A stretch of 64,000 nt of DNA, from positions 186,001 through 250,000 of the forward strand of contig JAHQRK010000011.1 of the NCBI GenBank assembly GCA_019828595.1. Reading direction: 5' to 3'. Of this stretch, positions 48,512-58,875 are shown piece after piece. How positions within the stretch are numbered: the first letter of the stretch is position 1; each line of letters opens with the position of its first letter. A program made the position numbers and the translations under genes. The notes beneath the pieces are model-generated. The model saw nothing but the letters and a program-made list of their open reading frames with translations, made no database searches and had not been told where the DNA came from. This stretch comes from Aphanomyces cochlioides. Its lineage: Eukaryota; Oomycota; Saprolegniomycetes; Saprolegniales; Verrucalvaceae.

Positions 48512-51080
48512 TTACACTTCCCACTGCTTGGCCAATGCCTTGTTGGACTTTTCAATCAAAGGCGTTGCTTCGGTCACATTGGGCTTGCTTCGTCGTGGCT
48601 GCTTGACGTTCTTTCCGCTGTTGTGCGTGGCTTGGTTGGTCCGTTCAGCATAAAGCTCCCATTTAAACTTGGATTCTTCCGCGACCAACTTATCTTCGAG
48701 AGATTTTGGCACACTTCGCCAACAATTCCAAAAGAGCCACGCACAGCCAAACAGGATATTCTCCGAGATCAAGATCATCACGACACGAGTGCTCATGTTG
48801 AAGCAGTCAAACGACGGGCCAAAGCGAAACTTCTCGAGGTTGATCTTGGACAAGCAGCGACCGACAAAGAAATCCACCGCCCCCGTTGAGACGAAAACCA
48901 AACCAGTGTAGACTAAGACGCCTATGCAGGCGAGGATGACAAACATGGTGTACCATTCACCAATGCCGCCAGCTTTTTGAGGTAACGGGCGTTGCATTTT
49001 CGTGCACAAGCGATAGCCGTCCGCGCGATATTTCAATGCATTGATGGCAAAGCAACAGAGCGGCATCGGCGGCCATAGCATCGAGAACATGACGACAAAG
49101 CCAAATTGCACCATGGCGGTGTGGTAATCTTCGTACGGATCGTACTTGTCCTGGTTGCACTGAAAGAGCACCTCGCGAGCAATTCGGTGCAGACTATCCC
49201 AAGCTGCAGCATTGACTTGCAAATCTCTCTTCTTGGAATCATTCGTCAATTGCGTCCTTGGTCTATCTGGACTATATTCCAAATTGGCTATAATGGCCGC
49301 ATCGCGCTTGCGAGCGTCTTGCTTTGTGAGCATTTCTAGAGCTTGTTTGTCTGTTTGCTTTCGCAGCGCGACATGGCGGCGGCGTAAAGCCCATGGAACG
49401 AGCAATTGTATGAGAAGATTGAGAGCTTGAGCGACCACAATTGGAGTCACAAAGAGCGTTTCCAAGTCAAGCTGCGTCATATCAAACGTAACCCATCTAA
49501 ACGAATGTTTAACGTAGTCTTTGCGTTGATATTAGGTACCCTTTGCATGGATTGCATTGATCAGCATGCTTGGCATGGCCATTCCACGAGGGAGGACATC
49601 TCAAGCACAATTGAGACCATTTGTCAAGGAATGGCCCAAAGCAGCAATTGCTTTCGTCGCGAAAGAGTAGAGAATTTAAAGCATTAGTGATCGTATCCCC
49701 CGCTCCTACGATACCGATTACCACTCTTTGGCACTTTGAACAGACCTGGTACGACGTATACAAAGGCCAAGAGGAAGAACCACGTGTAAATGTTGAGAAA
49801 GTCCATGCAAAACAACTTGCGAATGAGCGATCGTTCGTATTGCTCGGTCGTGCGCCAGTTTTCCCAATGCGTACACAGGTGCGCCATCTTCTTGACGACT
49901 AATTCCCACTGGACGACATCCACAAATAAGCCAAAGACAATACCGCCACCCAAGATGCAAAACCACTGGACGCCGCCAAAACCCGTGTTGGGAAATCGAT
50001 CTTGGAATGTCTCGTACGTTGCAATCCATGCAGCGATGAAGAGCATCATAATGGCAATTTGAACCAGCATAAATAAAGTCACAAAGATGTACACGGGAAT
50101 ACGTTTCCACCAGGCGTAAACGACTTCGACTTGATTTGTGATGGGATTCAAGACGGATGTGCCACGAAAGCGTGGATTAGGATACAAGAGGAATTTTGTG
50201 TGCAAATCATTCTTCCATGAGAAATTCAGCGTGCTGTTGTGCCGCCGCCATCGCTTCAGGAACCAGAAGCTCCAAATAACGGAGACGAAAAAGCCCCACA
50301 TTGGTAGTAGTTGCATATACAGTGCTGTGCCTACAAAGCTATCTTAGACAAAGAGTTTGATTGATAGTAGAACCGAGATATGGCCGCGACAGGCTAAAGA
50401 GAAGGCCAATGATGGCAATCGGAATGAGAGATTCGTTGTAGCAGTCCAAGAAGCAAAAGTAATACGCAACGCGTTCACCAAAGTAGACCTTGACATCTTG
50501 ACCAAGTTGTCGTGCGTCAATCCAACTGCAGCTTCGAATGTAATTCTTCAATAGATTCGCTGTAGCGACTTCATCGTGGACTGGAAAGACGCGGCGAATG
50601 AGCAGTACGGTTGATTTCGATATGTTGGCTCGGGCACGGATGATGTATTCAATCGCTTGAATCCTGTCGGCAGGATCAAGATCCATGGGATCGTTCAGTA
50701 AAATATCGTCTAATTCACGCGCATTTCCACAACGCATCCATGTTTGCAGCTTCAGTTCTTTTGCGAAATGAAAGACGAGGGCATCCGGCGCGCGAATAAG
50801 CAGGATGTAATACGTCGCATCAGTGCCTTCGATCACATCTACCATTAAACCTACGAATTTACCATGATCTTCCACACTTTAAGGATGGATTTGTACCTTG
50901 CGCGACCAAAGGATCCACAATGCTTGTTTGAACGGCTTCCGTATCGGATTGTTTTCCCTGCAAGCGCTTCGTTACGACAGCAAAGTCGTAGCAAGATCGA
51001 GGCTTCTCTCCTTCCCCACGCCCAGTCAGGAATCGGTATTCTCCTTTTGCCACAGGCATTTCTTCCGACAAATCTCCCAT
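48512..51080 (-). CDS. Anoctamin (TMEM16) family membrane protein
   Basis: Calcium-activated chloride channel or lipid scramblase family. Proposed exons (minus): 50897-51080, 50374-50850, 49746-50330, 49540-49705, 48512-49496; introns 46, 43, 40 and 43 nt; phases agree; 798 residues. The second intron has an unusual donor (GTTCTA). The N-terminal cytoplasmic domain is followed by multiple TM segments (YYFCFLDCYNESLIPIAIIG, LLPMWGFFVSVIWSFWFLK, VYIFVTLFMLVQIAIMMLFI, GVQWFCILGGGIVFGLFV, IYTWFFLLAFVYVV). The family-typical re-entrant and C-terminal regions are ETLFVTPIVVAQALNLLIQ, FVVMFSMLWPPMPLCCFAINALKYRADGYRLC (a clear anoctamin stretch, quoted here as FVVMFSMLWPP and KYRADGYRLC) and MILISENILFGCAWLFW. 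Whether it is a channel or a scramblase cannot be told from sequence. It lies at the end of the two-TM gene array, which also contains a fragment of a second anoctamin. Confidence 0.9.
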
Positions 51081-51352
51081 CGTCGCGCTTTTCTTCTTCG
51101 CTTCAACGTCGACAGCTTATCTTGATTGCCAAATTGGAAATGATTTAGTGTAAGATTCAAACTAAATACTAGTAGGGTTTTAAGGAAAGAGGTGTTAGAG
51201 GCTGGTCGGGAATCGTCGATGTCGATGTCCGTTGCAGTCCGGATATCCGTATATATGTTAACCGTAACTCAAGCATCAACGCTCCCGATTTTGTGGTCGG
51301 TGAATGACTTCACTTCAGATCTGACATCTTTCCATCTCTTGTCTGGTTGAGA

Positions 51353-52459
51353 ATGGCGAATGCGGCTGCTATAATTGCAGCGACCGCTTCTGCTATGTCT
51401 GCTGTGTGTATATGCATGTGTGCTCTATCCTCTGTTGGAGAAAAGTACAATGTCCTTACAATTTCAGATGTTGATTTCGATTCTATGATGGGCGACCACA
51501 AGTACAATCAATGGTTCCTCGACAACTTACGTTGTAGCCAACGGACATTTGAAAGACTTGTAGAGATTTTGCGCAATGACATAGAAAAGAAACGAAAGGC
51601 CCATTCTTTTGAAAAGAAGGTGGCTATGTTTTTGTATTTTTTGGGTAGCCAAGGCGGCTTTAGAGAAACTGCGGGTGTGTTTGGCGTGTCAAAATCTTGG
51701 TGCATTGATGTTGTGAGTCTGCTTAGTGACGTTGTTTCTTCTCACGCGAAAACATGGATCAATTGGCCTACTACTACACTCGAATGGGCTAGAGTAGAAG
51801 CTGGATTTGCGATGAGGCGAAATATTCATGGAGTAGTTGGTGCTATCGATGGCACTCTAGTCGATATTCAACGGCCTAAGGATTACGATGGATTTTATAA
51901 CAGACATGGAGATCCGTCATTGAACATCCAGGCAGTTGTGGACTCGAATATGCGATTTATGTCGGTTGATATTCGACCAGGATCCTTTTCAGATAAGAAG
52001 ATATGGAAAGTGTCTAGACTAGGTCAAACAATTCGCAGCATCATTCCACAGGGCTCCTTTCTTATTGGAGACTCCGGCTACACACTCTTTCCTTGGCTCA
52101 TTACACCATATCAACATCGAGAGGAAGGCGGGGCGCTTAATTATCATCAAAATGTGTTCAACCTTCGACACTCGTCAACCAGAATGCCCGTGGAATGCGC
52201 GTTTGGCCGTCTCAAGGAACGTTTCAGAATACTCAAGTGCGTCATGAGTGAGAAATCCCTCGATCGAACTATCAAGCATGTAACCGCATGCTTCGTACTT
52301 CACAACATGATGTTTATGCTCGACGACGACATGTTCAGCAATTTTGATGATCGAAATAATCACTTCCAACCAAGCGACCCAACAGAAGTTGAGCCATCAT
52401 CACTACTCCGTAGTATTGCCATTGCGAAACGAGATGCGTTGAGTAATTCAATGAGATAA
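51353..52459 (+). CDS. PIF/Harbinger transposase, copy 1 (catalytic triad intact)
   Basis: 368 residues from ATG 51353. DDE_Tnp_4 type: the first catalytic Asp is in VVGAIDGTLVDIQ, the second in LIGDSGYTLFPWL, the Glu in RMPVECAFGRLKERF. A helix-turn-helix lies before (ETAGVFGVSKSWCIDV). A TCCGGA palindrome sits 110 nt upstream (51238-51243). Cleaves and joins the element ends; in this superfamily it normally needs the Myb/SANT accessory protein for nuclear import and DNA binding. The accessory gene of this copy is broken. Confidence 0.92.
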   Translation: MANAAAIIAATASAMSAVCICMCALSSVGEKYNVLTISDVDFDSMMGDHKYNQWFLDNLRCSQRTFERLVEILRNDIEKKRKAHSFEKKVAMFLYFLGSQGGFRETAGVFGVSKSWCIDVVSLLSDVVSSHAKTWINWPTTTLEWARVEAGFAMRRNIHGVVGAIDGTLVDIQRPKDYDGFYNRHGDPSLNIQAVVDSNMRFMSVDIRPGSFSDKKIWKVSRLGQTIRSIIPQGSFLIGDSGYTLFPWLITPYQHREEGGALNYHQNVFNLRHSSTRMPVECAFGRLKERFRILKCVMSEKSLDRTIKHVTACFVLHNMMFMLDDDMFSNFDDRNNHFQPSDPTEVEPSSLLRSIAIAKRDALSNSMR

Positions 52460-52505
52460 TTCAATGGAAATGACATTACTTGTTTATTTCCTTTCTTATC
52501 TATGT

Positions 52506-52931
52506 CTACTGTTGCTTACCAAACGCATTCATAAACTGCTGAAATGCCTGGGCTTGAGCTTGCATTGCTTCTGTTTGAGCTCGTATAGCAATCAGTACAT
52601 CGTCCATGGTCGCTGTATTCGTCGCTCGTTCACTTCCACTTGAGCTCATTGCTTGTCCAAGTGACACCAGTCCATCCTTTATTGCAAAAAGACCAGCCTC
52701 AATAGCATCAGCATGCGTTTTCTGCTTTGATGATTTCGTCTCGTCCTTGGTGCGAGAAAAAACTCGCTTCTTGTTGCGTGCATCACGCTGTGCATGCTTT
52801 GCATTGTTCCATGAATCAACTAGTTGTTAAGATAAAATGTAAATCGAATAAGAAATGACACAACTTACATTCGTGTTCATCCTCATGATGTCCGTCCGAT
52901 TGAGCATCAAATCCAGCAGCCATCTCATTGA
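52506..52931 (-). pseudogene. Accessory gene of copy 1, 3' part only
   Basis: Corresponds to exon 5 (52506-52819) and the end of exon 4 (52869-52931) of the intact accessory gene at 55110-56193. At 52931/52932 the frame runs into the inverted right end of the element. Its 5' part lies downstream in the opposite orientation. Confidence 0.85.
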
Positions 52932-53140
52932 GAGGCTGGTCGGGTATCGTCGATGTCGTCGCCCATCGATGCCATAAACCACGAAATTAGATATGATTGG
53001 TTCATTGTATCCGGAATATTCCATATGTCGATGTCTGGGACGATGTTTTGAGGGCATTTCCAGGCATTGACTCTGAGTCAGTGTCAGTCGTGGTTTGGCT
53101 TGCTGCTTGCCGTACGCATCCGCACTGAGATACAAGAGAG

Positions 53141-53798
53141 ATGAGCAAGAACAAGCAAGCAAGCTCCAAGTCGCACATAGTGTCAAGGTTGGTCAAGGCG
53201 TCGGGCAGAGCCACACAAGCACCAATATCTGAGGGTACGATCAGCTTCGACACTCTATCCTATTGTTGTTTGTAGAGTTAGCTGATTCGACTGACGCGTA
53301 CGGAGAGTCAACATCAAAGCCCAGAGGCGAGGAGTCCAGTCAAGCTGTTTGGTGCGACATAAGCGTTGCTCTAATGTTTAAGCTTCGATACAAGTCTCCA
53401 TTGTCACTGCGATTTCAAACAAGAAATAACAACGACAAAGGTTTGGCGTATGGATTGCTCGCTTCCGAGCTATCAGTTGATATGAGACGAGTATTCACAC
53501 AAAGACAAGTAAAAGATAAGGTAGAAGTTGTAGTCTTGCATTGCGATTCACAATTGTAGCTGGCTAAAATGAAGTCTGAGTGGTCCAAGTCGAATCCCTC
53601 AACACCGCTGCCAACAGGGAATGATAGTGCAAGGTTTGATCCAACATATTAGAGATATCAAATGATTGAATAGGTTTGTGCCTGCCCATTATGATGTCAT
53701 GTTGGAGTATTGGGGTGACAAAGATGGTTATCGTCGTGAATCGCTTATGACGACGGATGATGGGTTCGAAGCTGAAGAAAAGGATGAACCAAATCGAT
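53141..53798 (+). pseudogene. Accessory gene of copy 1, 5' part only
   Basis: Exons 1-4 of the accessory gene in inverted orientation (53141-53234, 53276-53520, 53560-53633, 53674-53798), identical to 55536-56193 where compared. After PNRF the frame continues into the left terminal repeat (RGWSGIVDVD), so the C-terminal half is lost. Confidence 0.85.
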
Positions 53799-53956
53799 TC
53801 AGAGGCTGGTCGGGAATCGTCGATGTCGATGTCCGTTGCAGTCCGGATATCCGTATATATGTTAACCGTAACTCAAGCATCAACGCTCCCGATTTTGTGG
53901 TCGGTGAATGACTTCACTTCAGATCTGACATCTTTCCATCTCTTGTCTGGTTGAGA

Positions 53957-55063
53957 ATGGCGAATGCGGCTGCTATAATTGCAGCGACCGCTTCTGCTAT
54001 GTCTGCTGTGTGTATATGCATGTGTGCTCTATCCTCTGTTGGAGAAAAGTACAATGTCCTTACAATTTCAGATGTTGATTTCGATTCTATGATGGGCGAC
54101 CACAAGTACAATCAATGGTTCCTCGACAACTTACGTTGTAGCCAACGGACATTTGAAAGACTTGTAGAGATTTTGCGCAATGGCATAGAAAAGAAACGAA
54201 AGGCCCATTCTTTTGAAAAGAAGGTGGCTATGTTTTTGTATTTTTTGGGTAGCCAAGGCGGCTTTAGAGAAACTGCGGGTGTGTTTGGCGTGTCAAAATC
54301 TTGGTGCATTGATGTTGTGAGTCTGCTTAGTGACGTTGTTTCTTCTCACGCGAAAACATGGATCAATTGGCCTACTACTACACTCGAATGGGCTAGAGTA
54401 GAAGCTGGATTTGCGATGAGGCGAAATATTCATGGAGTAGTTGGTGCTATCAATGGCACTCTAGTCGATATTCAACGGCCTAAGGATTACGATGGATTTT
54501 ATAACAGACATGGAGATCCGTCATTGAACATCCAGGCAGTTGTGGACTCGAATATGCGATTTATGTCGGTTGATATTCGACCAGGATCCTTTTCAGATAA
54601 GAAGATATGGAAAGTGTCTAGACTAGGTCAAACAATTCGCAGCATCATTCCACAGGGCTCCTTTCTTATTGGAGACTCCGGCTACACACTCTTTCCTTGG
54701 CTCATTACACCATATCAACATCGAGAGGAAGGCGGGGCGCTTAATTATCATCAAAATGTGTTCAACCTTCGACACTCGTCAACCAGAATGCCCGTGGAAT
54801 GCGCGTTTGGCCGTCTCAAGGAACGTTTCAGAATACTCAAGTGCGTCATGAGTGAGAAATCCCTCGATCGAACTATCAAGCATGTAACCGCATGCTTCGT
54901 ACTTCACAACATGATGTTTATGCTCGACGACGACATGTTCAGCAATTTTGATGATCGAAATAATCACTTCCAACCAAGCGACCCAACAGAAGTTGAGCCA
55001 TCATCACTACTCCGTAGTATTGCCATTGCGAAACGAGATGCGTTGAGTAATTCAATGAGATAA
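53957..55063 (+). CDS. PIF/Harbinger transposase, copy 2 (catalytic Asp changed to Asn)
   Basis: 368 residues, same as copy 1 except two changes I can see: RNDIEKK becomes RNGIEKK, and the first catalytic Asp becomes Asn (VVGAINGTLVDIQ; codon GAT to AAT at about 54451). Both are single transitions. Loss of the first DDE Asp should abolish cleavage, although DNA and partner binding may remain. Confidence 0.9.
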   Translation: MANAAAIIAATASAMSAVCICMCALSSVGEKYNVLTISDVDFDSMMGDHKYNQWFLDNLRCSQRTFERLVEILRNGIEKKRKAHSFEKKVAMFLYFLGSQGGFRETAGVFGVSKSWCIDVVSLLSDVVSSHAKTWINWPTTTLEWARVEAGFAMRRNIHGVVGAINGTLVDIQRPKDYDGFYNRHGDPSLNIQAVVDSNMRFMSVDIRPGSFSDKKIWKVSRLGQTIRSIIPQGSFLIGDSGYTLFPWLITPYQHREEGGALNYHQNVFNLRHSSTRMPVECAFGRLKERFRILKCVMSEKSLDRTIKHVTACFVLHNMMFMLDDDMFSNFDDRNNHFQPSDPTEVEPSSLLRSIAIAKRDALSNSMR

Positions 55064-55109
55064 TTCAATGGAAATGACATTACTTGTTTATTTCCTTTCT
55101 TATCTATGT

Positions 55110-56193
55110 CTACTGTTGCTTACCAAACGCATTCATAAACTGCTGAAATGCCTGGGCTTGAGCTTGCATTGCTTCTGTTTGAGCTCGTATAGCAATCAGT
55201 ACATCGTCCATGGTCGCTGTATTCGTCGCTCGTTCACTTCCACTTGAGCTCATTGCTTGTCCAAGTGACACCAGTCCATCCTTTATTGCAAAAAGACCAG
55301 CCTCAATAGCATCAGCATGCGTTTTCTGCTTTGATGATTTCGTCTCGTCCTTGGTGCGAGAAAAAACTCGCTTCTTGTTGCGTGCATCACGCTGTGCATG
55401 CTTTGCATTGTTCCATGAATCAACTAGTTGTTAAGATAAAATGTAAATCGAATAAGAAATGACACAACTTACATTCGTGTTCATCCTCATGATGTCCGTC
55501 CGATTGAGCATCAAATCCAGCAGCCATCTCATTGAATCGATTTGGTTCATCCTTTTCTTCAGCTTCGAACCCATCATCCGTCGTCATAAGCGATTCACGA
55601 CGATAACCATCTTTGTCACCCCAATACTCCAACATGACATCATAATGGGCAGGCACAAACCTATTCAATCATTTGATATCTCTAATATGTTGGATCAAAC
55701 CTTGCACTATCATTCCCTGTTGGCAGCGGTGTTGAGGGATTCGACTTGGACCACTCAGACTTCATTTTAGCCAGCTACAATTGTGAATCGCAATGCAAGA
55801 CTACAACTTCTACCTTATCTTTTACTTGTCTTTGTGTGAATACTCGTCTCATATCAACTGATAGCTCGGAAGCGAGCAATCCATACGCCAAACCTTTGTC
55901 GTTGTTATTTCTTGTTTGAAATCGCAGTGACAATGGAGACTTGTATCGAAGCTTAAACATTAGAGCAACGCTTATGTCGCACCAAACAGCTTGACTGGAC
56001 TCCTCGCCTCTGGGCTTTGATGTTGACTCTCCGTACGCGTCAGTCGAATCAGCTAACTCTACAAACAACAATAGGATAGAGTGTCGAAGCTGATCGTACC
56101 CTCAGATATTGGTGCTTGTGTGGCTCTGCCCGACGCCTTGACCAACCTTGACACTATGTGCGACTTGGAGCTTGCTTGCTTGTTCTTGCTCAT
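55110..56193 (-). CDS. Harbinger Myb/SANT-like accessory protein, copy 2 (intact)
   Basis: Proposed exons (minus): 56100-56193, 55814-56058, 55701-55774, 55473-55660, 55110-55423; introns 41, 39, 40 and 49 nt; 304 residues. The N-terminal third resembles the Myb/SANT-like trihelix of Harbinger ORF1 proteins (AVWCDISVALMFKLRYKS, GLLASELSVDMRRVFTQRQV, KMKSEWSKSN). The middle is acidic. The C-terminal part is a basic helix (KHAQRDARNKKRVFSR) followed by a Gln/Ala-rich helix (AIRAQTEAMQAQAQAFQQF). In known Harbingers this protein recruits the transposase to the ends and into the nucleus. A TCCGGA palindrome lies 126 nt upstream (56319-56324). Confidence 0.8.
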
Positions 56194-56405
56194 CTCTCTT
56201 GTATCTCAGTGCGGATGCGTACGGCAAGCAGCAAGCCAAACCACGACTGACACTGACTCAGAGTCAATGCCTGGAAATGCCCTCAAAACATCGTCCCAGA
56301 CATCGACATATGGAATATTCCGGATACAATGAACCAATCATATCTAATTTCGTGGTTTATGGCATCGATGGGCGACGACATCGACGATACCCGACCAGCC
56401 TCTTA

Positions 56406-56973
56406 AGGGTTTAGCCCATTTGGGGTTGGAGGGGTTTGGGAAAGGTTGATTTCTTTTTTGGCACCAAGGAAGGGCTGCCTTGTCTTTCATGGAATACAAT
56501 TTACTATGCCCCTACAGGCTTTGCGCTGTTGGAGGAGAATGGCTTTTGCTGCTTTGTTGCTTCTTATTGAGGCCAGTGGAATCTCAGACGTGGATGATTT
56601 TATCATTTTCTCCAGAGGTTTGAGCCATCAATGAAATTGCCACATGATTGAGCAATCCATTCTCGATGATGTCGGAGCTTTATCTAGAGGTCTGCTGCTA
56701 CTCTTTCCATTGAAACAATGCTAGCTAGCAGCTCCACGAAAGAGAACCAAAAAACTCCAAATTTCTTGTTCATGGCGAACCGAGCAGTGCAATTAATTCT
56801 CACACCATCTTCCATGTTGGAAGACTGTTTACTGAACAGAAAGACACATGCAGGTCGATTCGGAGTGCACAAAGGCCGCAGACAGTCACGCATTGTCAAT
56901 GAAGTGATGAAACCTTGAGGTTTTTGGTGGATCAAGATTCGGTACCATAACACTATTTCATTGTTGAAGTTCA
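56406..56973. other. Intergenic, no gene seen
   Basis: Short overlapping frames without motifs; leads into the PheRS promoter region. Confidence 0.45.
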
Positions 56974-57035
56974 TCCGGATATATATTATCCGGAAATTCA
57001 TGGATTCGCATTCGGATGAGTATATATTATCCGGA
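56974..57035. promoter_or_regulatory. Three TCCGGA palindromes before PheRS gene
   Basis: TCCGGA at 56974-56979, 56989-56994 and 57030-57035; the second and third share the longer context TATATATTATCCGGA. They lie 106, 91 and 50 nt upstream of ATG 57085. A near match (ATTCGGATGA) sits between. Confidence 0.5.
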
Positions 57036-57084
57036 GATGTGCACTTTTTGCCATTGGTGAACATTTTCCAAGGAGAGCTTTGAC

Positions 57085-58615
57085 ATGATGCTCCGTCGTG
57101 TCCTTTCTGCGGGCATTCGCGCTCCAATGCGCCAGGCGTGCTTTTCCACAGCCAGCTCACGTACTATACGCTGTCTAGTGCGTCATTTATATGTCTCTAG
57201 GCTTCCCGGATCTCATTACTGGTGATCCGTACAATAACATAAGTGAATCGATCGCTTCGAAAGTTGGTGTCAATTTGCATCGCCAGCCAAATCATCCTTT
57301 GAATATCATCAAGACGAAGATTGCCCAGTACTTTGAAGAGCTTCATGCACAAGGGTATGATTGATTTCGTAGTCTCGACGACTTGAGCTGACATTAGACA
57401 GCCCAAGATGCAATTGTTTGATGATTTGTCGCCAGTAGTCTCAGTCGCGGATTGTTTTGATCACATGCTCATCCCAAAAGACCATGTCTCTCGACAACCT
57501 ACCGACACTTACTACCTTAACCCGAACACGCTACTTCGCACGCACACCAGCTGCCATGAAGTGCCTCTCATGAAGCAAGGCATCAAGAATTTTCTCGTTG
57601 CTGGTGACGTGTACCGCCGAGATGAGATCGATGCGAGCCATTACCCAGTCTTCCATCAAATGGAAGGCCTGCGCTTCTTCCCAGAGGTACACCATTTGAC
57701 ATGTCGTGTTTTACTCATCCTGGTCATAGCTTGACCCTTCATTGCCCTACGATGATCGTGTCTTGATTGTCAAGGAGCACCTTAAGACAACCTTGGAAGG
57801 TATGGTCGAATCAATTTTCGGCAAAGTTGAAATGCGATGGGTCGATGCCTACTTTCCATTCACGGATCCATCGCTCGAGCTCGAAATCTACTTCGAAGTA
57901 CCAATCTTGATCATTTCCATGCTCAATTTGAAAATGTTAGGGCGAATGGCTCGAAGTCCTGGGCTGTGGTGTGCTGCAACGCCAAATTGCTGAACACGGC
58001 GGTGTGGTGAACGAAGTAGGCTGGGCTTTTGGTCTTGGTCTTGAACGATTGGCCATGGTACCTCCCCTCAAATTACTTGGATCACATGCATCATGTCGTA
58101 GGTGTTGTTTGATATCCCCGACATTCGTTTGTTCTGGACGAAAGATCCCCGCTTCTTGACGCAATTCAAAGTAAGTTGATCATGTTGGACACTTGCATCA
58201 AAGATTCCCAGGATGGTCAAATCACCAAGTTCAAACCTTACAGCAAGTACCCGCCATGCTACAAAGATGTGAGCTTTTGGCTCTCGCCCGACTTCCACGA
58301 CAATAATCTCTTTGAAGTCGTCCGCAATATTGCCGGCGATATGGTTGAACAGGTACGCTCAATGCAATTGCGACAAAAATCACTCGGTGAACTCCACGAT
58401 AGGTCGTGCTTGTTGATGAATTTGAGCATCCAAAATCGAAACGTGTGAGCAAATGCTTCCGCATCATGTACCGCCACTTGGATCGGAACTTGACCAACGA
58501 AGAAGTCGACGACATTCAGGTAATCCAGCACTTCACATCCCCGAGGATTCATTTCAAACATTAGCTTGTGGTCCGTGATGCCATTGTTTCCAATTTGGGC
58601 GTCGAACTGCGCTAA
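57085..58615 (+). CDS. FARS2: Mitochondrial phenylalanyl-tRNA synthetase
   Basis: Monomeric organellar PheRS, charging mitochondrial tRNA-Phe. Proposed exons: 57085-57160, 57201-57354, 57398-57686, 57730-57897, 57941-58057, 58102-58170, 58212-58352, 58403-58519, 58565-58615; eight introns of 40-50 nt, all in phase; 393 residues. The N-terminus ([20 protein letters not shown]) is an Arg-rich presequence. Class II core: [58 protein letters not shown] (motif 2), [20 protein letters not shown], and motif 3 [15 protein letters not shown]-terminal anticodon-binding (FDX-ACB) domain follows ([31 protein letters not shown]). No missing residues were noticed. Confidence 0.95.
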
Positions 58616-58875
58616 GCATTCCTTACATCACGACAGAAAACAAAAATCAGCGATTAGACTCTTCAGTGCTTGATATTTCAATGAAACATTAGCTTCACCA
58701 TCTCGAGAGAACCCCCCCCGTCTCTAAACTCAATCGACAAAAAGATAATCTCAACATGAAAGATCCCCGTGAACGCTTTGGCATGGAGTGCATTGCGACG
58801 ACAACGTCAAAGTTATTCAAGTCCAAATATATTAATTAGTATACAGGACGCCCAATGGTGCTATTTCAGGGGGGC

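Larger units (their letters stand above)
51198..56402. mobile_element. Composite PIF/Harbinger DNA transposon
   Basis: Outer ends are inverted repeats GAGGCTGGTCGGG[A/T]ATCG... (left, plus strand from 51198; right, complement, ending 56402). They are flanked by the 3-bp duplication TTA (51195-51197 and 56403-56405), as expected for PIF/Harbinger elements. Inside are four blocks: A (51198-52931), the inverse of B (52932-53798 plus 3 bases), A again (53802-55535), and B (55536-56402). A is the left end with the transposase and the 3' half of the accessory gene; B is the right end with its 5' half. A+B is one complete element of about 2.6 kb. The two A copies are offset exactly 2604 bases and differ at very few positions. 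The insertion splits otherwise unremarkable intergenic DNA between the anoctamin and the PheRS gene. Confidence 0.9.

Noticed and set aside
56684..57160. Minus-strand frame of 158 codons over the PheRS promoter
   Set aside because: Overlaps the PheRS start and promoter sites; no motif.
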